Counted from the first letter of the stretch, positions 1 to 6,763 are shown. The stretch: 7,431 nt of DNA from JBOGGN01 sp050744165 (GCA_050744165.1 JBOGGN010000316.1:1-7431), one strand, 5' to 3'. The notes: a model not told the origin generated them from the sequence alone. Translations and numbers: made by a program.

Positions 1-54
1 GGACCCGCCGGACCCGCCGGAGCCGGACCCACCGGACCCACCGACCCCGCCCGG
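1..54 (-). repeat. 9-base tandem repeats encoding a Gly-Gly-Ser linker
   Basis: On the plus strand the units are GGACCCGCC twice (1-18), a shortened GGAGCC (19-24), and GGACCCACC twice (25-42). In the lhr frame each 9-base unit encodes Gly-Gly-Ser, giving GGSGGSGSGGSGGS at the visible end, preceded by GRPGGVGGS-like sequence. Lhr proteins commonly carry a low-complexity Arg/Gly linker before their last folded modules, so this is probably a flexible spacer. Perfect triplet-phase repeats of this kind readily change copy number. Confidence 0.75.
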
Positions 55-1080
55 CCGACCGCCCCAACCGGAGGCACCCCGCCGCAACCCCCGCCGGATG
101 GGGAAGGACCGGCTGGACGCCAGCTGCCGTCCCGCCAACAGCGATCGGACGGCGGCGAAGCCGTCGGCGGTGAGAATCCCTCGAGCCACCCCGTCACACA
201 GGGCCGACTCCACCTCGGCCGGCAGCCGTCGGGCGGCCGCGGCCAGCTCCGGCAGGAACATGGCGCCGTAGCTCCGCAGCGCCTCGATGATGTCGCAGGA
301 AGCGCCGGCCGATGGTTCCGCGGGCACGGCGTCGCCGCGGGCGGACTGCAGCAGCCAGGGGAGGTCGGCCCGGAGCACCAGGGTGATCGGTGTCGCCCGG
401 GAGGTGGTCGTCGTGTTCGCCACCCCCTCGCCCGCGCTGTCGCGTACCCGCAACCGGCCCCAGGCCACCTCGCCCGCCATGCACAGCTCGTCCAGCCAGG
501 CGGGGCGGTAGTGCTCGATGCGGGCGGGAAGCACCGACGACTCCCACGTGCCGGCCGGCAGTTCGCAGCCCTGCAGCTGCTCGATTACCGCGACCAATCC
601 CGAACGGCCCTGGCGCCGGGTGCCCGGTGTCACGTGTTGCCACCGCAGGAGGAAGCGCATCAGGTCCTGCGCCGTGACCGGCTCGATCTCCCGCCGCAGC
701 CGCTTCTGGGTGTAGCCGTGGATGCGGACGAGGAGGCGCCGCGAGCACCACTGTTCGCCTGCCACCTCCGGCTCGAACTCACCCGCCAGGGCAAAACCCT
801 CTTGCTGGAGGCGGGCCAGGCCGATGGCAACGGTCGTCTCCCGCAAAGCCGTGGCGGCAGCCAACTGGGTTGCCGTGGCGGGGCCCATCGTGTCCAGGTG
901 GCCCCGCAAGGCGGTCGCCACCAGGGCATCTTCGTCGATCGCGGGCCCGCCGGAGTCCCCAACGGCAGCGTCTTGGCTGCCACCGGTTGCGCCAGTCAAG
1001 CCCGACTCGAACCGGGCTCCGGGAAACAGCACCGCCACCCCGGGTAGGTGCTCGGTCGGGCACCACAGCACGTCGCCGGC
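1..1080 (-). CDS. lhr: Lhr helicase C-terminal region, in frame after an amber codon, partial at window edge
   Basis: Translating the minus strand directly below the TAG at 1081-1083, in the same frame as the helicase, gives 360 codons without a stop, running off base 1. The protein is plainly the C-terminal half of Lhr: LWCPTEHLP at about residues 5-13, then a variable linker, a winged-helix-like stretch (about 52-104), and the family block QWCSRRLLVRIHGYT (110-124), REIEPVTAQDLMRFLLRWQ (130-148), GLVAVIEQLQG (161-171) and PAWLDELCMAGEVAWGRL (193-210). This region in known Lhr proteins is built of winged-helix modules and is linked to oligomerisation. It ends in a Gly/Ser-rich linker, and roughly 150-200 further residues are expected outside the window. 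If translated separately, the first candidate start is the GTG at 1069-1071, four codons after the stop, with no clear Shine-Dalgarno sequence. It could equally be the distal part of one lhr gene broken by a nonsense change. Homology is confident; expression is not. Confidence 0.85.
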
Positions 1081-1083
1081 CTA
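1081..1083 (-). other. In-frame amber (TAG) codon inside the lhr homology
   Basis: On the minus strand the codons read ACG ACC TAG GCC GGC GAC GTG CTG TGG. Lhr-like protein sequence lies on both sides in one frame: FLVNRGRATTVTT before, AGDVLWCPTEHLP after. Family members usually read through here as a single chain of the type GRAT...LWV.AERLP. There is no frameshift and no second stop in the next 360 codons. The three complete genes in the window end in TGA, TGA and TAA, so TAG is not otherwise used as a gene terminator here. Confidence 0.9.
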
Positions 1084-3951
1084 GGTCGTGACCGTCGTCG
1101 CCCGTCCCCGGTTCACCAGGAACTCGAACCACCCGCCGATCTCCGCGCCAGCCAGCGCCCGGGTGATCACCAGCGACAGCAGTAGGTCGTGCAACTCGTC
1201 GGCGTCGCGCACCTCCGGTGTGGCCTCGGCACGCACCCGGGCGATGGCCTCGGGGTCGAGGGCGGCCAGGTCGCGTGCCTCGACCGGCAAACCCCGGCGC
1301 AGGGTGACGGCCCGGCTGCGGCGCTCTTCCAGTGGGGCGTCGTCAAGGAAGGTGTAGGGCCGGGCGCTCAGGATCTCGTGTGACAGCGGCGACGGTTCGG
1401 TGGTGTCCCGGGCGGTGACGGTGATGCGGCCGCTCTCCAGGCCCCGGACCACCTCGGTGAGGCCCTCCACGTCCATGGCCTCGTGCAGGCAGTCGTACAT
1501 GGTCTGGCGGACAAGGACGTGGTCGGGGATCTGGATGGGGCCGGTGGCGTTCTCCTGGCAGGCCGCCAGGGCCGGGAACACGGCGACCATCAGGTCGTCG
1601 GCCTCCATCCGCTGGATGGGCGGCGGGTTGCGGCGACCGCCCTTGAAGCGCAGCACCGCCAGCGAGCGGTTGAGGTTCCATCGCCACCGGATGGCGAACA
1701 TCGGCGAGAGCAGCGCCGCCTGGCGCAGCGTCTGGGCCACGGTGGCCGACGACAGGAACCGGGCCACCGACTCCAGCGGGAAGCTGTGCTGGGGCCCGAG
1801 CGACAGCAACACCGAGTCGTCGTTGGCGGCCGCCTGCAGCTCGAAGTCGAACGACACGCAGAACCGCTTGCGCAGCGCCAACCCGAAGGCCCGGTTGATG
1901 CGGCCGCCGAAGGGGGCGTGGACGATCAGCTGCATGCCGCCGGAGTCGTCGAAGAACCTCTCGATATACAGGTGGTCGATGGTCGGCAGCCCGCCTAGGG
2001 CGACCCGGGAGGCGGCCAGGTAGCGGACCACCATGGTCGCCGCCTCCTCGTCGACCCCGGAGCGCTCCATCACCCAGGCCACGGCGTCGTCGAAGGCGTC
2101 AGTCCCCAGCAACCGGTCGACGCCGGCTCGCAGCGCCGACACCTCCGCCGACAGCTCAGCGGTGCGGGCGGGCGCCTCGCCCAGCCAGAACGGGACCGAT
2201 GGGGGGGCCCCACCGGCGTCGACCACCCGCACGATGCCCGGCTCGACCCGGCGAATGCGCCACGAGGTGGAGCCCAGCAGGAACACGTCGCCGACCATCG
2301 ACTCGAGCGCCCAGTCCTCGATGACCGTGCCCACGAAGGTGTCGTCGGGGTCGGCCAGTACCCGGTAGTCGGCGGTCTCGGGGATGGCGCCGCCCGAGGT
2401 GAGGGCGGCCAAGCGCGCGCCGCGTCGCCCAGTCAGCTCGTGGTTGACCCGGTCCCGGTGGACGTAGGCCCCCCGGCGGCCCAGGCCGGTCTCGATGCCG
2501 TCGGATACCAGGCCCACCACCTCGTCGAAGCTCTCCCGGGACAGGTCGGCGTACGGGGCGGCCCGGCGCACCAGCCGGAACAGGTCGTCCTCGGACCAGC
2601 GGGCGGCGCCGCACTCGGCCACGATCTGCTGGGCCATGATGTCGAGGGGAGCCACCGGCGGGGTGGTGGTATCGAGGTTGCCGGCCCGGACCCCGGCCAG
2701 CAGCGCGCAACACTCCACCAACTCATCACGGGTCAGGGGAAAAAGGCGGCCCTTCGGCAGCCCGCCCCGGTGGTGCCCCGACCGTCCCACCCGCTGCAGG
2801 AAGGTGGCCATGCTGCGGGGCGAGGCGATCTGGCACACAAGCTCCACCGGTCCGATATCGATCCCCAACTCCAACGACGCGGTGGCCACCAGGGCTCGGA
2901 GGTCCCCGGCGCGAAGCCGGGTCTCCACCTTCAGTCGACGCTCCTTGGACAGGCTTCCGTGATGGGAGGCGACCACGTCGTCGCCCAGCCGCTCGCCGAG
3001 CAGGTGGGCCAGTCGCTCGGCCAGCCGTCGGGTGTTGACGAACACCAACGTGGTGCGGTGGGCCTGCACGTAGCCGGCGATTCGGTCGAGGATCTCGGCC
3101 AGTTGCTCGGTCGAGGCGACCGCCTCCAACTCGCCCTCGGGCAACTCGATGGCCAAGTCCATCTGGCGGCGGTGGCCCACGTCGACGATGGCGCAGCGGG
3201 GGCCGCCGTCGAGCGTGCTGCGGTCCTCCCCGGCCCCGACGAGGAGACGGGCGGTGGCCTCGATGGGCCGCTGAGTCGCGGAGAGGCCGACCCGGACCGG
3301 CCGCTTCGAACACAGATGCTCCAGCCGCTCCAACGTCAGCGTGAGGTGCGTCCCACGCTTGTCCCGGGCCAGGGCGTGGATCTCGTCGACGATCACCGTC
3401 TTGACCTCGCTCAACGTGGCTCGGGCCCGGTCGGCGGTCACCATCAAGAACAGCGACTCCGGGGTGGTGACCAGGAAGTTGGGCGGGTGGCGGAGCATGG
3501 CCGCCCGGGCCGAGGAGGTGGTGTCCCCGTTGCGGACCTCGGCTCGCAGGGCCGGGGCGGTCAAGCCCAGCTCGGCCGCCACTGCGGCGATCTCCCGCAG
3601 GGGGGTCTCCAGGTTTTGTTGGATGTCGACGGCCAGCGCCTTAAGCGGCGAGACGTACACCACCTGGGTCTGACCCTCGACAAGCTCTCCCGCCTCAGCC
3701 GCCTTGTACAGGGCGTCGATCGCCATCAGGAAGCCAGCCAGCGTCTTGCCCGAGCCCGTCGGCGCCGCGATCAGGGTGTCCTCCCCCGCCGCGACCCGTG
3801 GCCAGCCGAGGATCTGGGGCTCCGTTGGGCCACCGCGGAATCGGGCCCGGAACCACTGCCGGACGGCGGGGTGCATGTCGGCCAGCACCGCTTCAGCAGG
3901 ATCGGTAACGGAGGGCGCCACGGCGAACATACGTTCCCGGAAGCCTACCAC
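1081..3951 (-). CDS. lhr: Lhr-type superfamily 2 ATP-dependent helicase, core region (956 residues)
   Basis: Lhr (large helicase-related) enzymes are ATP-driven 3'-to-5' translocases that unwind RNA:DNA or DNA duplexes and act in DNA repair. Helicase motifs appear in order: the PTEPQ motif (42-46), Walker A APTGSGKT (63-70), SPLKAL (101-106), TTPESL (162-167), Walker B VDEIH (188-192), SAT (224-226), TLVFVNTRR (301-309), ATASLELGIDIG (356-367) and QRVGRSGHH (386-394). The Lhr-specific part follows: APFGGRINRAFGLALRKRF (679-697) and ILSARPYTFLDDAPLEERR (860-878). Known Lhr proteins are about 1,500 residues long. This frame stops at 956, but its homology continues after the TAG, so the product as written is the helicase core without most of the C-terminal domain. 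The start is uncertain: GTG at 3949-3951 lies 18 bases after the transferase stop with no Shine-Dalgarno sequence, while ATG at 3928-3930 (residue 8) is preceded by GGGAA. Either start leaves all motifs intact. It is probably co-transcribed with the upstream transferase and membrane protein genes. Confidence 0.95.
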   Translation of the reverse strand: MVGFRERMFAVAPSVTDPAEAVLADMHPAVRQWFRARFRGGPTEPQILGWPRVAAGEDTLIAAPTGSGKTLAGFLMAIDALYKAAEAGELVEGQTQVVYVSPLKALAVDIQQNLETPLREIAAVAAELGLTAPALRAEVRNGDTTSSARAAMLRHPPNFLVTTPESLFLMVTADRARATLSEVKTVIVDEIHALARDKRGTHLTLTLERLEHLCSKRPVRVGLSATQRPIEATARLLVGAGEDRSTLDGGPRCAIVDVGHRRQMDLAIELPEGELEAVASTEQLAEILDRIAGYVQAHRTTLVFVNTRRLAERLAHLLGERLGDDVVASHHGSLSKERRLKVETRLRAGDLRALVATASLELGIDIGPVELVCQIASPRSMATFLQRVGRSGHHRGGLPKGRLFPLTRDELVECCALLAGVRAGNLDTTTPPVAPLDIMAQQIVAECGAARWSEDDLFRLVRRAAPYADLSRESFDEVVGLVSDGIETGLGRRGAYVHRDRVNHELTGRRGARLAALTSGGAIPETADYRVLADPDDTFVGTVIEDWALESMVGDVFLLGSTSWRIRRVEPGIVRVVDAGGAPPSVPFWLGEAPARTAELSAEVSALRAGVDRLLGTDAFDDAVAWVMERSGVDEEAATMVVRYLAASRVALGGLPTIDHLYIERFFDDSGGMQLIVHAPFGGRINRAFGLALRKRFCVSFDFELQAAANDDSVLLSLGPQHSFPLESVARFLSSATVAQTLRQAALLSPMFAIRWRWNLNRSLAVLRFKGGRRNPPPIQRMEADDLMVAVFPALAACQENATGPIQIPDHVLVRQTMYDCLHEAMDVEGLTEVVRGLESGRITVTARDTTEPSPLSHEILSARPYTFLDDAPLEERRSRAVTLRRGLPVEARDLAALDPEAIARVRAEATPEVRDADELHDLLLSLVITRALAGAEIGGWFEFLVNRGRATTVTT
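3942..3947 (-). promoter_or_regulatory. Possible -10 box (TAGGCT) just upstream of the alternative lhr start
   Basis: The minus strand reads TAGGCT followed by 11 bases and then the ATG at 3928-3930. This TANNNT pattern could give lhr its own transcript with a leader of about four bases, which would favour the ATG over the upstream GTG. No convincing -35 element was seen, and in such short text the match may be chance. Confidence 0.25.
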
Positions 3952-3969
3952 CCGAGAGGGACGATGCGG

Positions 3970-4674
3970 TCAGGTGAAGGCGAAGGGCCTTACCACGGGC
4001 GCCGCGGCGCGCTGGTCGTAGGTGGCCACCGCGGCGGCTCCGGTACCGGGAATGTCGATCCACCACAGCCGGCACGCCCGCCCGTCGGCGTCGGTGGCCA
4101 GACAAGCCCGGGAGTGGCCACCGACCCCCGCCGTGTTAGGCACCTGAATGCGCTCGGCAGCCATGAGCCCGAGCCCAGCCAGCTTGCCGATGGCCTCCTT
4201 GGCCACCCACAGATCGAGTGCCCGCCCCGCCCGGGCGTCGTCAGGCGCGGCGCCGACCCAGACGCGCTCGGCGGCGGTGAAGCATCCGCCCTCGACGACA
4301 TCCAGCACGCCCTTCCCTGGCTGCTCGGCGTCCAGGGCGAGCGGGGCGGGCCCGATGGCCACCGCCACCACGCCGCCGGCACGACACAAGGACGCGTGCA
4401 CCGGGGCCGGCCCGCCGTCGGTGGTCACCAGTTGGGGGGCGCCATGGTGGGGATGGCCGCAGCGGGGGCAGCGACGGTCGAAGCGAACCGCCCGTGGGTC
4501 GCGCCCGACCGCTCGCCCGACGGAGGCTCGGAGCAGCGCCCGGGAGGCGAGGAAGCGGCCTGCGTCCTCCGAGGATCGAAACCGGCGAGCCCGGTCAGCC
4601 TCCTCCGGGCCGACCCGGTCCCGGAATTCCGCCGGGTCCCAGCTCCGCGCAGCCAGGTACCAGACCTCGATCAC
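3970..4674 (-). CDS. Sfp-type 4'-phosphopantetheinyl transferase (234 residues)
   Basis: This family moves the 4'-phosphopantetheine arm of coenzyme A onto a serine of acyl or peptidyl carrier proteins, activating fatty acid, polyketide or non-ribosomal peptide synthases. Visible signatures, numbered from the GTG start: CPRCGHPHHGAP (69-80), matching the family's CG..HG.P segment; LALDAEQ (112-118), with Asp115 and Glu117 where the metal-binding D.E pair is expected; FTAAE (132-136); and the catalytic helix WVAKEAIGKLAGLG (156-169), with Lys159 and Glu160. The length fits the Sfp/EntD class, and the protein appears cytoplasmic. I chose GTG at 4672-4674 because it starts the conserved EVWYL region and overlaps the stop of the membrane protein gene as GTGA, which suggests translational coupling. 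The open frame extends to 5127, but that part is a shadow of the neighbouring gene. The family usually has GVDVE where this protein has LALDAE; the acidic pair is kept. No carrier protein or synthase gene is nearby, so its substrate cannot be read from context. Confidence 0.93.
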   Translation of the reverse strand: MIEVWYLAARSWDPAEFRDRVGPEEADRARRFRSSEDAGRFLASRALLRASVGRAVGRDPRAVRFDRRCPRCGHPHHGAPQLVTTDGGPAPVHASLCRAGGVVAVAIGPAPLALDAEQPGKGVLDVVEGGCFTAAERVWVGAAPDDARAGRALDLWVAKEAIGKLAGLGLMAAERIQVPNTAGVGGHSRACLATDADGRACRLWWIDIPGTGAAAVATYDQRAAAPVVRPFAFT

Positions 4675-5981
4675 AACGTGCCCGAAATGGTCCCCACGTG
4701 GGTCAGGGCGGAAATGGGCCGCTGCGGACTGGTCTTGTCGGCTGTTTCCAGCACGTCGGCCACCGAGCGAACCGCGTAGACGACCAGTATGGCGGTGGCG
4801 GCAACGAGAATGGCATACAGCCAGGCCCGTTCGTCGGCACCGGCGGTGGCGAGATGGATGAGGAGGGCGACCGCCACCAGCTGCCCATAGCCCGCGGTGA
4901 GCGTGGCGACCGCGGCCAGCAGCATGCCGAAGACCGTCCCCTGCGACGATCCGGGTGGGGGCCCAGGAGGGAGCCCGGGTAGCCCAGGTGGGGACCCGGG
5001 AGGGAGCCCCGGTGGCGGCCCGGGTACCGACGACAGCGAGGACCCGGCTACCGACCAGGAGGGCCGAGGCGACGGTCCGGGTACCGACCATGGAGACCGC
5101 TGCGGCGACGACCCGGCTACCGGCCATGGAGACCGCTGGCTCGGTGGCCCGGGTACCGACCCAGGCGACGGCCCAGGTACCGACGGCGCTGCACCGGCTA
5201 CCGACCCGGGCGACGGCCCAGGGGACGGCGCGGGCCGTCGGGTGAAGAGGGCGTAGAGGACGGGGCCGACGCCGCTGAGCCCCAGCATCACGAGGAGCAC
5301 CACCTCGAAACGGTCGGCCGGGACGCTGACGAGGAAGTTGGTCAAGATCCCGGACGCCGCGAGGATGGCCCCGAGGAGACCGGCGACGGTCGTCAGGTTG
5401 GTGACCCAGCTGTCGCCCCCCGACCAGGCGGAGTCGACGCCGACCAGGTCACCGAGGCGGAGGGGGGAGCCGGGCGACAGCTTGGCCTTGCGTTGCCGAC
5501 CCCAGGCGAACGCGATGCCCAGGGTCACAAGAGCAGCGGCGGCGCCGATAGCGAAGGGCCATGAAGCGATGGCGCCGTCTTCGGTGTCGTTGCGCAAGGT
5601 CACCGGGAGGAACAGGTCACCCGACCCGGGAACTTGGACCTCGATCACCGGATTGAACAACTTGGGCAGGCTCCGAGCCGTGCACGACACTGGAAGCGCG
5701 GTGACTTGGTCGACGCCAGTCGCGGCATTCGAGGGCGTGTGGCAGGGCACCAGCGCCGACGTCGGGGACAACCGCAAATACACCACCGGCGGCGGGGTCG
5801 TCGGGTCCGGCAGGAACACGTCGATCGTGCCGGTGAACGTCGATCCCGCTTGCGCGAGCGTTTCGCTGAGTTGAACAAGCATCGGCGTGACGAATGGAGG
5901 GACCGGGGGGGTCGTGGGCGCGCTCTTCCCCACTCCGATCGCCAGAGCGCCGGCGACAAACAGTTTGGCCCAAGGGATCAT
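4671..5981 (-). CDS. Hypothetical exported and membrane protein with proline-rich cytoplasmic loop (436 residues)
   Basis: I do not recognise an established family. Visible parts: a short hydrophobic N-terminus (about 4-18) that looks like a signal sequence or anchor; a Pro/Thr-rich start and then a β-rich domain outside the membrane (about 21-140) with two cysteines, Cys80 and Cys100, that could form a disulfide; hydrophobic segments at about 142-160, 197-217, 226-246, 350-378 and 386-406. Basic residues after the first segment (GRQRKAK, 161-167) and third segment (TRR, 247-249) place those ends inside. This makes the proline-rich stretch at about 250-345, between the third and fourth helices, cytoplasmic. 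A GDSWVTNLT motif (189-197) precedes the second helix. The last four bases of the gene overlap the start of the phosphopantetheinyl transferase, so the two are likely made together. ATG at 5979-5981 has no Shine-Dalgarno sequence, but a TAAGCT box lies nine bases upstream. A role in envelope scaffolding or protein interaction is a guess. Confidence 0.85.
   Translation of the reverse strand: MIPWAKLFVAGALAIGVGKSAPTTPPVPPFVTPMLVQLSETLAQAGSTFTGTIDVFLPDPTTPPPVVYLRLSPTSALVPCHTPSNAATGVDQVTALPVSCTARSLPKLFNPVIEVQVPGSGDLFLPVTLRNDTEDGAIASWPFAIGAAAALVTLGIAFAWGRQRKAKLSPGSPLRLGDLVGVDSAWSGGDSWVTNLTTVAGLLGAILAASGILTNFLVSVPADRFEVVLLVMLGLSGVGPVLYALFTRRPAPSPGPSPGSVAGAAPSVPGPSPGSVPGPPSQRSPWPVAGSSPQRSPWSVPGPSPRPSWSVAGSSLSSVPGPPPGLPPGSPPGLPGLPPGPPPGSSQGTVFGMLLAAVATLTAGYGQLVAVALLIHLATAGADERAWLYAILVAATAILVVYAVRSVADVLETADKTSPQRPISALTHVGTISGTL
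4947..5234 (-). repeat. Low-complexity region coding proline-rich V(P/A)G repeats
   Basis: This stretch codes residues about 250-345 of the membrane protein. Valine-Pro/Ala-Gly triplets recur at residues 261, 268, 276, 288, 300, 311 and 319, with spacings of 7, 8, 12, 12, 11 and 8. They are embedded in SPGPSPGS- and QRSPW-type segments. The last 27 or so residues switch to a collagen-like run of Pro-Pro-Gly (GPPPGLPPGSPPGLPGLPPG). In DNA this appears as alternating GGTACCGAC and GGCTACCGAC boxes on the plus strand. The protein part is expected to be extended and disordered. Confidence 0.85.
5088..5159 (-). repeat. Pair of 36-base direct repeat units inside the proline-rich region
   Basis: The 15-base word CCATGGAGACCGCTG occurs at 5088-5102 and again at 5124-5138. 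They are exactly 36 bases (12 codons) apart and in the same reading frame, so each copy adds the peptide core QRSPW. This points to expansion by in-frame duplication; the remainder of each unit has diverged. Confidence 0.7.
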
Positions 5982-5990
5982 GGCGGGCCG

Positions 5991-5996
5991 AGCTTA
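5991..5996 (-). promoter_or_regulatory. Possible -10 box (TAAGCT) for the membrane protein gene
   Basis: The minus strand reads TAAGCT, then nine bases, then the ATG at 5979-5981. There is no purine-rich ribosome site before the ATG, so transcription starting about seven bases after the box would give an almost leaderless message. No clear -35 element was found. Confidence 0.35.
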
Positions 5997-6018
5997 GGGC
6001 CTGGGCATCGTTCGGATT

Positions 6019-6044
6019 CCCTCCGACCGGCGCCGGCGGGAGGG
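6019..6044. terminator. Inverted repeat between the peptidase and membrane protein genes
   Basis: On the plus strand CCCTCC (6019-6024) pairs with GGAGGG (6039-6044). The inner CCG/CGG bases can also pair, around a GCGC loop with a small mismatch. It lies 27 bases beyond the peptidase stop codon, in the 89-base gap, and could form a GC-rich hairpin that ends or attenuates that transcript. On the minus strand it lacks a following U-run; on the plus strand a short T-run (CCTTTTCC) follows a few bases later. It may therefore be an imperfect terminator, a stability hairpin, or simply GC-rich chance pairing. Confidence 0.35.
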
Positions 6045-6070
6045 CGGGGCCTTTTCCAGCTGCCTTTTGT

Positions 6071-6700
6071 TTACGGGCTCTCCTCGCCGGTAATGGGCGC
6101 CGAGACACCCTCCAACTTGCGGAGCTGCTGGTAGTCGAAGGCGTCGGGCATGGGCAGCCCGCCGGCGTAATACATGACCGAGAACGGGTCGACGTTGTGG
6201 GCCAGCCCGAGTGAGTGGCCCATTTCGTGGGTGGCGATGACCACCATTCGATCGGCGGCGAGATTGCAATTCGAGCACACCAACAAGACGGCGGACTTGT
6301 ACGTGTTGTGTGTCGTCACCCAGGGAATGAACACGCCCTGGTCGCCGTCGGAGCCTTTCATCTGGATCTGGGCGCCCGTTTGCTGGCAAAACTCGATGTG
6401 GTCGTGCTCCTGCCGGCACGGCCCGGACTGAGTGAGCAGGATGAACTGCAGCGCCGATCCGCCTGCGGTCCATGTGCCCACCGCCTGCAGGATGGCGTCA
6501 TGCCAGGCGGCCGAGCCGGTTCGGTCGACGACTGTCAACCGGCGGTCGGCGGCGGGCCAATGATCGCCGATGCCGATGTCGTAGTGACCGAGTGGGAGAC
6601 CGTTTTGCGACGTCAACACGGTGAACAAGGAAAGCGCCAGGATGACCACGGCGACTGCCGCCACGAACCGGGGCAGGTAGGGGTCCCGGTACGGATTCAC
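6071..6700 (-). CDS. Small exported or membrane-anchored matrixin-like zinc metallopeptidase (209 residues)
   Basis: The protein carries the metzincin zinc site HEMGHSLGLAH (residues 158-168 from the GTG start): His158, His162 and His168 as ligands and Glu159 as general base. A Met-turn (SVMYY, Met176) follows eight residues later, as in matrixin/M10-like peptidases. The N-terminus (YLPRFVAAVAVVILALSLFT, about 8-27) is one hydrophobic segment after a short basic stretch, so the enzyme is secreted or held at the outer face of the membrane. Four cysteines (95, 105, 142, 145, the last two as CSNC) could form two disulfides. No pro-domain with a cysteine switch is visible and no substrate can be inferred. 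GTG at 6698-6700 was chosen because it starts just before the hydrophobic segment and follows a TACCTT box by seven bases. The open frame reaches 6907, but that extension runs over the divergent gene and looks unlike a coding N-terminus. It ends in TAA. Confidence 0.88.
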   Translation of the reverse strand: MNPYRDPYLPRFVAAVAVVILALSLFTVLTSQNGLPLGHYDIGIGDHWPAADRRLTVVDRTGSAAWHDAILQAVGTWTAGGSALQFILLTQSGPCRQEHDHIEFCQQTGAQIQMKGSDGDQGVFIPWVTTHNTYKSAVLLVCSNCNLAADRMVVIATHEMGHSLGLAHNVDPFSVMYYAGGLPMPDAFDYQQLRKLEGVSAPITGEESP

Positions 6701-6707
6701 CGAGGGG

Positions 6708-6713
6708 AAGGTA
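6708..6713 (-). promoter_or_regulatory. Possible -10 box (TACCTT) for the metallopeptidase gene
   Basis: The minus strand reads TACCTT, then seven bases, then the GTG start at 6698-6700. This spacing would place the first transcribed base at or next to the start codon. No Shine-Dalgarno sequence is present, which fits a leaderless message. A -35 element could not be identified with confidence. Confidence 0.4.
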
Positions 6714-6763
6714 CCCGCGACCGGAGGGCTGCGTGGAACACGGGCGTAGCCAGGCGGCGGCCG

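Noticed and set aside
511..1047. A 178-codon open frame on the plus strand in the region after the lhr stop
   Set aside because: The minus strand in the lhr frame has conserved Lhr C-terminal blocks throughout this interval, so the plus-strand frame is a shadow.
1081..1083. Selenocysteine or pyrrolysine recoding as the explanation for the lhr stop
   Set aside because: The codon is TAG, not TGA, which rules out the usual selenocysteine codon. Nothing in the window (tRNA, synthetase or recoding element) supports pyrrolysine, and the position is a variable linker rather than a catalytic residue.
2440..4779. A 779-codon open frame on the plus strand
   Set aside because: It lies antisense to lhr and the transferase, which both have clear family motifs in the other strand. 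Its translation is Gly/Gln/His/Arg-rich with no domain. Long antisense frames are expected at this GC content.
4675..5127. N-terminal extension of the phosphopantetheinyl transferase to a start at 5127
   Set aside because: The extra 151 residues overlap the membrane protein gene out of frame and look like shadow sequence. The transferase family begins near the EVWYL segment, right after the GTG at 4672-4674.
4947..5234. CRISPR-like or intergenic repeat array
   Set aside because: The repeats are degenerate, in phase with codons, lie inside a long open frame, and have no constant spacer length.
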